DNA of 64,000 bases from an uncultured Lachnospiraceae bacterium (GTDB lineage Bacteria > Bacillota > Clostridia > Lachnospirales > Lachnospiraceae), in the NCBI GenBank assembly GCA_910577825.1, contig CAJTOK010000012.1:1-64000 (forward strand). The letters run 5' to 3'. Position 1 is the first letter of the stretch, and each line of letters begins with the position of its first letter. Both the position numbers and the translations under genes were made by a program. The notes under the pieces are model-generated. The model did not search any database. It saw only the letters and a list, made by a program, of their open reading frames with translations, and was not told the DNA's origin. Positions 43,017-52,061 of the stretch are shown piece by piece.

Positions 43017-44791
43017 TGAATCTGTATCCCAAGTTCTTCAAGCTGCCCTTTTTCTACAATATCAGGTGCATCTGTCATAGGACATGACGCATCTTTTACT
43101 TTTGGAAATGCTATTACATCACGTATATTATCAAGCCCTGCCATAAGCATTACAAGACGGTCAAATCCATAAGCAAGCCCTGCATGTGGCGGCACTCCGT
43201 ACCTGAATGCGTCCAGCAGGAATCCAAATTGTTCATGTGCCCTCTCATCTGTAAAACCAAGTGCTTTAAGCATTATTTCCTGCACATCATCCTGGTGTAT
43301 ACGGACTGAGCCGCCCCCGAGCTCTATACCATTAAGCACAATATCATAAGCCCTTGAACGTACTTTTTCCGGTTCACTTCCAATATACTTTATATCTTCC
43401 TCAAATGGCATTGTAAACGGGTGGTGCATTGCAACATATCTTTCCTGTTCTTCTGAATATTCAAATTCAGGAAATTCTGTAACCCACAGGAATTTGTATA
43501 AATCCTTATCAAGAAGACCTGTTTTTGCTGCAATTTCAAGACGCAGGCTGCCAAGCACAGCATAAACGGTCTTGTCCCTGTCTGCTGCAAATAAAAGCAA
43601 ATCACCTGGCTTTCCGTCCATTGCAGCAACAAGTGCTTTTAACTCATCTTCTGCCATAAACTTTCCAAATGAACACTTGTATGTGCCATCTTCATTTATT
43701 GCAAGGTATGCCAGCCCTTTTGCCCCAAAATCCTTAGCCATCTTTACAAGTGCATCAATCTTTTTACGTGGCATTGCAGCCTGCCCTTCTGCGTTAATGC
43801 CACGCACTGAACCTCCTGCTTCAAGTGCGCTTGTAAATACCTGGAAATTACAATTCCTTACTACTTCTGATACATTTTTAAGTTCCATCCCAAAACGCAT
43901 GTCAGGTTTATCCGAACCAAACCTGTCCATAGCTTCCTGCCATGTCATGCGCTGTATTGGAAGTTCTATATCAACATCAAGCACTTCTTTAAATAACCTT
44001 TTAAGAAGCCTTTCATTAACATCCATAACATCTTCTTCATCTGCAAATGACAGTTCCATATCAACCTGTGTAAACTCCGGCTGCCTGTCAGCACGCAGGT
44101 CTTCATCCCTGAAACACTTTACAATCTGGAAATACCTGTCATACCCTGCACACATTAACAGCTGTTTAAAAAGCTGTGGCGACTGTGGCAGTGCATAAAA
44201 CGAACCCGGGTGTACCCTGCTTGGCACAAGGTAATCCCTTGCCCCCTCTGGTGTGCTTTTAGTAAGAACCGGGGTTTCTATCTCAATAAACCCCTCATCT
44301 GCAAGGAACTGGCGTATAATCCCTGCAATCCTGCTTCTCATCATAAGGTTTCTCTGTAAATCAGGACGCCTTAAATCAAGATAACGGTACTTAAGCCTTA
44401 TATCCTCTTTTGTCCTGCTGTTTGCTTCTATTGGGAAAGGAGGTGTATCTGCTTCTGACAGTATACGCAGTTCCTTTGCCCTTAACTCAATAGTGCCTGT
44501 TGCAAGGTTTTTATTAACTGCACCTGAACGCCTGGTTAATGTCCCCTTTACAGCAATGACAAACTCACTCCTTAGCTTTCCTGCTTTCTCAAAATACCCG
44601 CCTTCTGTACCATCATCTTCAAATATAATCTGCAATATGCCTGAACGGTCACGCAGGTCAGCAAATATAATATTCCCCATATTTCTCTGTTTCTGCACCC
44701 ACCCCATTACAGTAACTTCTTCACCTATATTTTCCTCACTAAGTTCTGCACACCTGCATGTGCGCTTCATGCCTCTCATTGGTTCAGCCAT
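42989..44791 (-). CDS. aspS: Aspartyl-tRNA synthetase
   Basis: Class II synthetase, 600 residues: an anticodon-binding OB-fold (TVMGWVQKQRNMGNIIFADLRDRSG), the FIEIETPVLTKSTPEGARDYLVPSR motif 2 region, a GAD insertion domain and the C-terminal GLAYGFDRLVMLMAG motif 3. The bacterial type with GAD domain. AAGGGGG precedes the ATG. Its usual partner hisS is absent; an HD-domain gene lies in front. Confidence 0.97.
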   Translation of the reverse strand: MAEPMRGMKRTCRCAELSEENIGEEVTVMGWVQKQRNMGNIIFADLRDRSGILQIIFEDDGTEGGYFEKAGKLRSEFVIAVKGTLTRRSGAVNKNLATGTIELRAKELRILSEADTPPFPIEANSRTKEDIRLKYRYLDLRRPDLQRNLMMRSRIAGIIRQFLADEGFIEIETPVLTKSTPEGARDYLVPSRVHPGSFYALPQSPQLFKQLLMCAGYDRYFQIVKCFRDEDLRADRQPEFTQVDMELSFADEEDVMDVNERLLKRLFKEVLDVDIELPIQRMTWQEAMDRFGSDKPDMRFGMELKNVSEVVRNCNFQVFTSALEAGGSVRGINAEGQAAMPRKKIDALVKMAKDFGAKGLAYLAINEDGTYKCSFGKFMAEDELKALVAAMDGKPGDLLLFAADRDKTVYAVLGSLRLEIAAKTGLLDKDLYKFLWVTEFPEFEYSEEQERYVAMHHPFTMPFEEDIKYIGSEPEKVRSRAYDIVLNGIELGGGSVRIHQDDVQEIMLKALGFTDERAHEQFGFLLDAFRYGVPPHAGLAYGFDRLVMLMAGLDNIRDVIAFPKVKDASCPMTDAPDIVEKGQLEELGIQIQWKENNISE

Positions 44792-44861
44792 ACTAATCCC
44801 CCTTAATCTTAATGCTTTCTACATAATACAACGAAATCCGGAATATATCAAGAAACCAGCA

Positions 44862-45515
44862 TCAATTTAATACCTCTTTTTCAAAAAGCATAAGATGTTC
44901 CTGCTGTAATTGGTTTATATGGCTTCTTAGCTCCTGTATTCCTTTAAACCTGCCATTATGCAGGATACGCTGGAATGTTAAAAAAACCTTCATATCATAA
45001 TTTGAAACTTCTTCAATCATTATTTCTACAGCCTGCTTTGTATCAAATGCTTTTCTGTAGCTTCTGTCACTTGTAAGTGCTGCAAATACATCACATGTCC
45101 TTAATATCCTTGCCATCCATGGTATTTTTTCACCTTTTAAATTATCAGGATAGCCAGAACCATCATAATTCTCATGGTGGTAAAATACTGCCTTTAAAAT
45201 ATTATCCGGATACCCTGCATCCTTTAAAATTTTATAGCTGTATAATGAATGCTGCCTTACATATTTCATATGTTCAATAACAAGAGTATCCTCTTCTGAA
45301 AAAATATAATTTGCCAGTTTAAGCTTGCCTATATCATGCAGCACTCCTGCCACTGATAAATCTTTACAAAAAGCAGGGCTTTCGCCCATCTCCTCTGCAA
45401 GCATTACTGCAAGGTTGCTAACCTCAACACCATGGTACATTTCATCATGCAGGACCATTTTTAAATGGCCTGGAATTGTATCATCTGCCATTATTCTTTT
45501 TATATAGTCTGTCAT
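44862..45515 (-). CDS. HD-GYP-type phosphohydrolase
   Basis: About 217 residues from ATG 45515, with HDIGK at 60-64 and the HHENYDGSGYP signature at 113-123 that defines HD-GYP proteins. The family hydrolyses c-di-GMP or other cyclic nucleotides using a metal centre; the substrate is not shown here. No sensor domain. The start lies 35 bases inside hemZ, so the genes are coupled. It occupies the place where hisS usually stands. Confidence 0.87.
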   Translation of the reverse strand: MTDYIKRIMADDTIPGHLKMVLHDEMYHGVEVSNLAVMLAEEMGESPAFCKDLSVAGVLHDIGKLKLANYIFSEEDTLVIEHMKYVRQHSLYSYKILKDAGYPDNILKAVFYHHENYDGSGYPDNLKGEKIPWMARILRTCDVFAALTSDRSYRKAFDTKQAVEIMIEEVSNYDMKVFLTFQRILHNGRFKGIQELRSHINQLQQEHLMLFEKEVLN

Positions 45516-47064
45516 AAATACTCTTCTTTCTGCCAATCATCTCATCAATACGCCTTATGTAATCACTGGCATTTTTAACATTTTCAATACGCTCCACCTG
45601 CCTGGTGCTTTTATGGTACAGTTTGGTTGATGCCCCAGCGCCAAGTGCCAGTATTGTCTGTTTCTCCTCCATAATAAGAATATTATAAAGACATTCCCTG
45701 CCTTCCCTTGCATATCCTGCATTTTCCTGCCCTGTGCTGCCCACACAGCCAGCTGAATTTTTCTGCCTGTACATATAATAAGGGTTATAGCCATGTTCTT
45801 TTGCAAACTGCTGCCCCATTCTAAACATTGCATCCATACATAAAGCCCTGCCGCCGCCAGCTTCTGCTGCATCCTCCTGTATTTTTTCCCGCAGTTTTGA
45901 AGCCCTTTTAACTACAAGGGAATGTATAGTAAGGCTGTCAGGGTCAAGCCCTTCTATTTGTGAAAGGGTATCCGCAAAGTCTTTTTCACTTTCTCCTGGA
46001 AGCCCTGCAATCAAATCCATATTTATATTATTAAATCCCGTTTCACGTGCCAGCATAAAGGCATCTGCTGCCTGCCTGGCAGTATGCCTCCTTCCAATAA
46101 TATCCAGCGTCTTTTGCTGCATTGTCTGGGGATTCACAGATATCCTCCCTGTGCCATAATTACGCAGTATATCCAGCTTTTCTTTTGTAATGCTGTCAGG
46201 CCTGCCTGCCTCAACAGTAAATTCAGTACATTTATCTGCTGGGAAATATCTGTGTAACGCTTCCATAAGCCTTTCCAGCTGCCCTGCACCAAGTGACGTC
46301 GGTGTCCCGCCGCCTATATATATACATGAAAGCTTCCTGTCTTCAAATATATGTGATGAATACTCCATTTCCTTAACCAGTGCTTCCAGGTAGCTGTCCG
46401 CAGATGCACTGCAGAACGGATATGATGTAAAAGAACAGTAAAGGCATGTTGTAGGGCAGAAAGGTATCCCTATATAAAGACTGTAACCATTTTCATAATC
46501 TGCCTGCTTTAAAACCCTTGCCTCATTTGTGGCAACCTGTACTGCAAATTCTGCTTTTTCATTATCTAAACAGTATATTTCCTTTAAATCATTATATATA
46601 CTGTTAATATCCCTGCCTTTAAGCATATCATCTATAATAATCTTTACAGGCCTTACACCAGTCATTGTACCCCATGCCGGTATACGTTTTTTAAGCCCTT
46701 CTGGCAGTTTTTCTTCTGGAAAATCCCTGATTAACCCAAATACAAGCTTTTTTAATACATTTTTATAATAAGTCCTGTAAGGATGTGCACTCTTATCTAT
46801 ATGTTTATGCCAGTCACCATCACCTGTTACCAGGGATTCACGTGAAATTAAAAAAGATTTTGCACTAAAATCTGCCGAAATCTTATATTTTGACAATCTT
46901 ATACTAATTGTGGCAAGCAGTCCCCCGCCTTTATCACCAGCGCAGGCACTGCATTTATCCTCCCCGTATACTTCTGTAAAGACAGCCTGCCCTGGGAAAA
47001 AACATGCCACAAGTGCCTTTAGTTCATAGTCAAAGTCACGTTCTGGCAATATAATTTTAACCAT
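45481..47064 (-). CDS. hemZ: Coproporphyrinogen dehydrogenase HemZ (radical SAM)
   Basis: Radical-SAM protein of the HemN/HemZ family, 527 residues. The N-terminal 190 residues are the HemZ-specific part; cluster ligands C203, C207 and C210 (CPTTCLYC) open the radical-SAM core; later GGTPTSLGA and the NINMDLIAGLPGES blocks are typical. HemZ catalyses oxygen-independent coproporphyrinogen oxidation in Bacillus; Clostridial versions are less well tested. GGAGGG precedes the ATG. It overlaps the HD gene. Confidence 0.92.
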   Translation of the reverse strand: MVKIILPERDFDYELKALVACFFPGQAVFTEVYGEDKCSACAGDKGGGLLATISIRLSKYKISADFSAKSFLISRESLVTGDGDWHKHIDKSAHPYRTYYKNVLKKLVFGLIRDFPEEKLPEGLKKRIPAWGTMTGVRPVKIIIDDMLKGRDINSIYNDLKEIYCLDNEKAEFAVQVATNEARVLKQADYENGYSLYIGIPFCPTTCLYCSFTSYPFCSASADSYLEALVKEMEYSSHIFEDRKLSCIYIGGGTPTSLGAGQLERLMEALHRYFPADKCTEFTVEAGRPDSITKEKLDILRNYGTGRISVNPQTMQQKTLDIIGRRHTARQAADAFMLARETGFNNINMDLIAGLPGESEKDFADTLSQIEGLDPDSLTIHSLVVKRASKLREKIQEDAAEAGGGRALCMDAMFRMGQQFAKEHGYNPYYMYRQKNSAGCVGSTGQENAGYAREGRECLYNILIMEEKQTILALGAGASTKLYHKSTRQVERIENVKNASDYIRRIDEMIGRKKSIYDRLYKKNNGR

Positions 47065-47088
47065 AAACCCTCCATATAATATCCAATG

Positions 47089-47727
47089 TTACAGGGCAGC
47101 ATATGGATTAAGCATTTTCTCATCGCCTATAGTAGTTGCCATGCCATGCCCTGGGTAAACCTTTATATAATCTGGCAGCACAAAAAGCTTTGTCCTTATT
47201 GACTGGACAATCTTTCCCATGCTTCCGCCAGGAAAATCCGTGCGCCCTACAGACTGTTCAAAAAGGGTGTCCCCTGAGAAAAGTATCCCACAGCCTGTAA
47301 AATAAAAACACATACCGCCTTCAGTATGCCCTGGCGTAAGGATACACCTTATCTTTTCACCAATAAGGCTTATCTCCTGCCCGTCACTAAGCCATTCATC
47401 TGCTTCAAGTACTATCCTGCCGCCAATAAGCTGTGAAGAAAGATTTATTCCGGGATTTTCAAGTGTTTCACGCTCTGCCTCTGCTGCATATACTTTAATG
47501 CCATATTTATTCCTTAAAAAAGTAACTGCGCCTACATGGTCAAAATGCCCATGTGTCAGCAGTATTGCAACAGGTTTAAGCCCCTTTTCCACAATAAATG
47601 AATTAATAGACTGTGCTTCATCACCCGGGTCTATAATTACACATCCAGATGTATCTGTATTATAAATAAAATAACAGTTTGTCTGTACGCTCCCTACAAC
47701 TTTCATTTCACATTTATAATTAGACAT
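47089..47727 (-). CDS. Metallo-beta-lactamase-fold hydrolase (glyoxalase II-like)
   Basis: About 212 residues with the metal-binding THGHFDHVG motif, a later GHTEGGM histidine and FSGDTLFEQSVGRTDFPGG. The pattern is that of hydroxyacylglutathione hydrolase-like proteins found between relA and hemZ in Clostridia. Substrate unknown. GAGGGGG ahead of the ATG at 47727 sets the start. Confidence 0.9.
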   Translation of the reverse strand: MSNYKCEMKVVGSVQTNCYFIYNTDTSGCVIIDPGDEAQSINSFIVEKGLKPVAILLTHGHFDHVGAVTFLRNKYGIKVYAAEAERETLENPGINLSSQLIGGRIVLEADEWLSDGQEISLIGEKIRCILTPGHTEGGMCFYFTGCGILFSGDTLFEQSVGRTDFPGGSMGKIVQSIRTKLFVLPDYIKVYPGHGMATTIGDEKMLNPYAAL

Positions 47728-47790
47728 AATCCCCCTCATTCCTGCACTTTTTGCAGTGCTGTTATAACATTTATATAAATAGCATTTATT

Positions 47791-50091
47791 TTATGACTGT
47801 GTTCTCTGTATATCCTTTACACCATCAATATTCCTTAATTTTTTAGACAGTTCACCCAGTGCTTCCAGGCCACGTATAGCAAAACCTATATTAATAGTTG
47901 CTATTCCCTGCCTGCTTGTCTTGGAATTTACCGATTTTACATCTATTTTATTCTCCGTAAATACTTTTGTTATATCGAAAAGTATGCCCATACGGTCATA
48001 CGCATAAATAATTATCTCCGTATCATAAAGCTCATCTGGCTTGCCTTCTGGTGCTACCTGCCACTCTGCCTCTATTATCCTCTGCCTGTCAGATTCCGGG
48101 AGGTTCATCATATTAATACAGTCTGTACGGTGTATTGAAACACCCCTGCCCCTTGTAACAAAACCGATTATCTCATCACCAGGCACCGGGCTGCAGCACT
48201 TTGAGAACCTTACTGAAACATCATCAATCCCTGCAACAACAATGCCGCTTTTTGACTTTACAGATGCTGTTTCACCCTGTGAAGATGAACTGTTTACAGC
48301 CTCCAGTATATCCTTGTCAGTAGTATGCTTAGGGTGCTTTTTCTCATACTCATACTGGAGTTTATTAATAACCTGCCCTTCCTTAAGCCCGCCATGCCCT
48401 ATTGCAGCAAGCACAGAAACCCAGTCACGGAAACCATATTTCTTCTTGCAGGCTTCTGTATATTCGGGCTTGGCAAGGTCAGACAGTACTATTCCCTGTG
48501 CCTTGCAGTAATTAGCCAGAAGCTCCTTGCCCCTTGTGATATTTTCCTCCTTGAACTCAAGCCTGAACCACTGGTTAATCTTATTCTTTGCCTGTGCACT
48601 CTTTACAATAGAAAGCCAGTCACGGCTTGGCCCTTTGGAATTTTGCGAAGTGACAATCTCCACCCTGTCGCCGTTCTGTATTTCATATTCAATAGGGACA
48701 AGGTTCCCGTTGACACGTGCACCCACCATTTTATTGCCGACTGCACTGTGTACAGCATATGCAAAATCTATAGGCGTAGAGCCTGCCGGCAGGTTCTTTA
48801 CATCACCATCTTTTGTAAAACAGTATACATGGTCTGCAAAAAGGTCCAGGTCACTTTTTAAAAGGCTTAAAAACTCCTTATTATCAGACATGTCCCTCTG
48901 CCATTCAAGAATACGGCGCAGCCATGCCAGTTTCTCCTCCTCACTGTCAGAAGTATCCTTTCCATACTGGTTCTCTTTATATTTCCAGTGCGCAGCAATG
49001 CCATACTCAGCAGTCCTGTGCATCTCATAAGTACGTATCTGTATTTCAAAAGGCTGTCCTGAAGGCCCTATAAGTGTTGTATGCAAAGACTGGTAATTAT
49101 TTGGCTTTGGCATTGATATATAATCCTTAAAATGCCCCGGTATAGGCTTATATATTTCATGTATTACACCCAGTGCTGTATAACACTCACGTTCTGTATC
49201 CACAATAATCCTTACTGCAAATAAGTCATATATCTGTTCAAGCTTCTTATTCTGTGTAACCATCTTTTTATACACACTGAAATAATGCTTTGCACGCCCG
49301 TCAATCTCTGCACTTATGCCTGCCTCTCCAATATGGTGCCTGACTTCCCCTACTATTTTCTTAATAAATTCCTCACGCCTTACCCTTCCATTCTCAATGC
49401 TTGCCACAAGTTCATTGTACATTTCAGGTTCAAGGTACCTGAATGCAAGGTCATCAAGTTCCACCTTAATCTTTGAAATGCCAAGCCTGTCAGCAATAGG
49501 TGCATAAATATCTATAGTTTCCCTTGATTTCTCTTTCTGCTTCTTCGGGGTCTGGTACTGCATTGTCCTCTGGTTATGCAGCCTGTCGGCAAGTTTAATA
49601 AGGATGACCCTTATATCCTTTGCCATTGCAAGGAACATCTTCCTTAAATTCTCTGCCTGCACCTCAACTTTATCTGCTACATAATCAATCTGTGTAAGCT
49701 TTGTTACACCATCTACAAGCAGGGAAACTTCACCGCCAAACTCCTTAGTAATCTCTTCGCTTGTCATAACAGTATCTTCCACAACATCATGGAGCATCCC
49801 CGCTACAATCGTTTCTTTGTCAAGTTCAAGTTCAGCAAGGATAATACATACACACAAAGGATGTATTATATAAGGCTCACCTGATTTCCTAAGCTGCCCT
49901 TCATGCGCTTTCCTGGCTATATTATATGCTTTTTCTACCATAGAGATATCCGCTGACGGGTGGTATCCCTGTATCATGCTTTTAAGCTTCCCATACAAAA
50001 TATCTGGCTCTGTAAAATCTTTAGGAGTCATACTTGTATCAAGTTCACCATTATCTATTTTCACATCTGTTGTATTATCCAGTTCTACCAT
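47791..50091 (-). CDS. relA: Bifunctional (p)ppGpp synthetase/hydrolase RelA/SpoT
   Basis: 766 residues: HD hydrolase domain (ARKAHEGQLRKSGEPYIIHP near 50-69, HDVVEDT), synthetase domain (FAVRIIVDTERECY; HTTLIGPSGQPFEIQIRT), TGS domain (FTKDGDVKNLPAGSTPIDFAYAVHS), zinc-finger-type helical region and C-terminal ACT domain. This is the long Gram-positive Rel, which both makes and degrades the stringent alarmone. First gene of the operon running to leuS. GGAGG lies before the ATG. Confidence 0.96.
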   Translation of the reverse strand: MVELDNTTDVKIDNGELDTSMTPKDFTEPDILYGKLKSMIQGYHPSADISMVEKAYNIARKAHEGQLRKSGEPYIIHPLCVCIILAELELDKETIVAGMLHDVVEDTVMTSEEITKEFGGEVSLLVDGVTKLTQIDYVADKVEVQAENLRKMFLAMAKDIRVILIKLADRLHNQRTMQYQTPKKQKEKSRETIDIYAPIADRLGISKIKVELDDLAFRYLEPEMYNELVASIENGRVRREEFIKKIVGEVRHHIGEAGISAEIDGRAKHYFSVYKKMVTQNKKLEQIYDLFAVRIIVDTERECYTALGVIHEIYKPIPGHFKDYISMPKPNNYQSLHTTLIGPSGQPFEIQIRTYEMHRTAEYGIAAHWKYKENQYGKDTSDSEEEKLAWLRRILEWQRDMSDNKEFLSLLKSDLDLFADHVYCFTKDGDVKNLPAGSTPIDFAYAVHSAVGNKMVGARVNGNLVPIEYEIQNGDRVEIVTSQNSKGPSRDWLSIVKSAQAKNKINQWFRLEFKEENITRGKELLANYCKAQGIVLSDLAKPEYTEACKKKYGFRDWVSVLAAIGHGGLKEGQVINKLQYEYEKKHPKHTTDKDILEAVNSSSSQGETASVKSKSGIVVAGIDDVSVRFSKCCSPVPGDEIIGFVTRGRGVSIHRTDCINMMNLPESDRQRIIEAEWQVAPEGKPDELYDTEIIIYAYDRMGILFDITKVFTENKIDVKSVNSKTSRQGIATINIGFAIRGLEALGELSKKLRNIDGVKDIQRTQS

Positions 50092-50139
50092 ATGCAGTCC
50101 TCCATCATGTGTAATTTATTTTTGCGAAGGCAAAGTGAG

Positions 50140-50165
50140 GATGGTGCAAATAAATTTGCACCATC
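50140..50165. repeat. Perfect hairpin upstream of relA
   Basis: GATGGTGCAAA (50140-50150) and TTTGCACCATC (50155-50165) pair over 11 bases with a 4-base loop. No T-run follows on either strand, so it may be a leader hairpin of relA or a weak terminator of the upstream C39 gene. Confidence 0.55.
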
Positions 50166-50242
50166 TGGCTTATGCTGGTTTCGTATTTTTATTATTATAT
50201 AATAATTTTAATCAGTTATAAAGTCAAGTAAAATTGTTTAAA

Positions 50243-51196
50243 CTATGGAACTGAATATGACCACGCTGCTTTTACCTGGTCTTGTATTTTTTTAAGATTC
50301 CAGTGTTTTTTTGACCTTGCAATGCTGTTCGGGTCATTAACTATAATTTTACCCTCCCCGTCAATCCCTGTAAGTACAATAAAATGGCCCTGTTCAGTAA
50401 AATCCCCCGGGCCCATGCTGCATATTACAGGTTTTTCCGCCTCAAGTGCTGCCTTTATGGAATTTACCGTTATCTTATCTGCACTAAGCCCAAGGTCTTT
50501 AGCACCATCTAACATCATTGCCCAGGATGTGCCCGTATCCAGGCTGTAATAATTCTTATCTATACAATACTCTGCCATATCTGAAGGCGACATTGAAGTA
50601 TTTTTCAAAAGCCCTGAATATACCATAGACATACATGTAGGCCCGCAGCCGCTTATAGCAAGTATATCATTTCCATATCTGACATAACCCCATCTGCCAT
50701 CCCACTGCTTCAGGTCAGGTATCTTGCCATCTGCAACTTCCTCTTCAGAAATCTCACCAGAAGATGCACTGTCATTCTTATGTTTTGGGTAATTCAGTAC
50801 AAAAGACAAAGTTTCCTGGTTATTTACAAAAAGTGTTAATATATTTTCAGGATACTGTGACAGGTTCATTAAAATATCTTCCGCTTGTGGATAATCTTCA
50901 AGCAAAGGTTCAAGCTGTTTATAAATCTTTTCATAACCCTCTGGTATAATTATCTCTGGTTTCTTCGTTGGTTTTTCTGTAGATACTGCCTTCTTATCTT
51001 TACTGTTTTTATTATTTAATATATAATTAACACCTGCACGCACAAGAAGAAACAGGCAGATAACTATAAGAATCCCGATTATTGCCACAAGCGCCCTCGC
51101 AAGCATGACCTGCCTTCTTTTCTTACGCTGCCTTATCCTTTTTCTAAGATACCTTCTATATTCAATTTCTTCATCTGTTAAATTTTCCAAATCCAT
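50243..51196 (-). CDS. Membrane-anchored C39-like cysteine peptidase
   Basis: 317 residues. A basic cytoplasmic start, one membrane segment (about 33-52), a lysine-rich linker, then an extracellular papain-like C39_2 domain at about 165-317: catalytic C184 in SGCGPT, H271 in GHFIVLTGIDG and D288 in VNDPNS. Resembles surface peptidases of Clostridia without an ABC transporter, so not a bacteriocin maturation enzyme. Substrate not known. Confidence 0.85.
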   Translation of the reverse strand: MDLENLTDEEIEYRRYLRKRIRQRKKRRQVMLARALVAIIGILIVICLFLLVRAGVNYILNNKNSKDKKAVSTEKPTKKPEIIIPEGYEKIYKQLEPLLEDYPQAEDILMNLSQYPENILTLFVNNQETLSFVLNYPKHKNDSASSGEISEEEVADGKIPDLKQWDGRWGYVRYGNDILAISGCGPTCMSMVYSGLLKNTSMSPSDMAEYCIDKNYYSLDTGTSWAMMLDGAKDLGLSADKITVNSIKAALEAEKPVICSMGPGDFTEQGHFIVLTGIDGEGKIIVNDPNSIARSKKHWNLKKIQDQVKAAWSYSVP

Positions 51197-51241
51197 CTCC
51201 TCCAGATAATTTTTGCTATCCCCGGTTTATAACAAACCATA

Positions 51242-51415
51242 TTAACCACAGTCAAGCTCCATAAGGATACCCATAATACTGTCAAACTCATCTGATGTAA
51301 GTTTCCCGTCCTCAAACTCATCTGTCACCAGTTCCTCTATCTCATCCCACGCATAACTGCTCTTTCCCTTTTCAAAAAGCTCCAGTTCCTTCTTCCACTT
51401 GCCAGCACTGTCCAT
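51242..51415 (-). CDS. Small acidic protein, 57 residues
   Basis: Short frame beginning MDSAGKWKKELELFEKG and ending LMELDCG, acidic and helical (EELVTDEFEDGKLTSDEFDS). A very strong ribosome site GGAGGGG lies 4 bases before the ATG. It is separated by 45 bases from the C39 gene on the same strand. The sequence has no hydrophobic segment. No family recognised. Confidence 0.75.
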   Translation of the reverse strand: MDSAGKWKKELELFEKGKSSYAWDEIEELVTDEFEDGKLTSDEFDSIMGILMELDCG

Positions 51416-51581
51416 AATACCCCTCCATAGTATTTTTAATATTTATTTATATAATAAACAACCATATTTTATATGTCAATATTATTCGGGAATTTAAGTT
51501 GCCTGCATATTACAAGGAAAGTAAATTTAAGCAATTTGTAATATAATTTCTATTGATACATATTTTATTTTTCCATATCTG

Positions 51582-51590
51582 TGTTATAAT
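51582..51590 (+). promoter_or_regulatory. Extended -10 promoter
   Basis: TGTTATAAT includes the TG-N-TATAAT extended -10 form, about 32 bases before the chosen ATG. No good -35 box is seen. Confidence 0.5.
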
Positions 51591-51621
51591 ATATGCAAAA
51601 ATATTCTTTATGGGACAGGCT

Positions 51622-52044
51622 ATGAAAAAAACAATATTACAAAAACACAATATACCATATTCTTTACATGATATGATAATTAAGGAAATTAAAACAGAAG
51701 AAAATAATATAACTTTAATTTTTCAAAATGGATATACAGAAACCACAAAACCCTATAAACAAGTTAATGGTTCAATTATTATAGAAAATGCAGATTATGA
51801 TTTTTGCGCAGTCCACTTATTAAGTGAAAATGGTAATTATGGCAATTTTAAGGGAAAAAAACTCAGCCTTGAAAATTTTCTTAAAAACTTTAAAGAATAC
51901 AGCCTTGAGGTTGTTACTGAATTATACGGCTTTAACCAGGCAGAATATAATGGTTTTATAAACCTGCCTGGCGAAGAAAATGTAATAGAATACAGTATGT
52001 CCTTTTATTATACAGGCGGTCTGGCATATATTACAGAAGAATAA
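51622..52044 (+). CDS. Hypothetical protein, 140 residues
   Basis: The only plus-strand gene in this part. Cytosolic, no signal peptide or membrane segment, alternating beta strands and charged residues (NITLIFQNGYTETTKPY; EYSMSFYYTGGLAYITEE). I start at ATG 51622; an ATG 12 bases earlier is equally in frame. It converges on the GNAT gene with a 17-base gap. It is more AT-rich than its neighbours, which may mean late acquisition. Function unknown. Confidence 0.6.
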   Translation: MKKTILQKHNIPYSLHDMIIKEIKTEENNITLIFQNGYTETTKPYKQVNGSIIIENADYDFCAVHLLSENGNYGNFKGKKLSLENFLKNFKEYSLEVVTELYGFNQAEYNGFINLPGEENVIEYSMSFYYTGGLAYITEE

Positions 52045-52061
52045 TATTTCCACATACAGGC

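Noticed and set aside
44792..44861. T-box or other leader before aspS
   Set aside because: A 70-base gap with no such structure; the gene is part of a run from relA.
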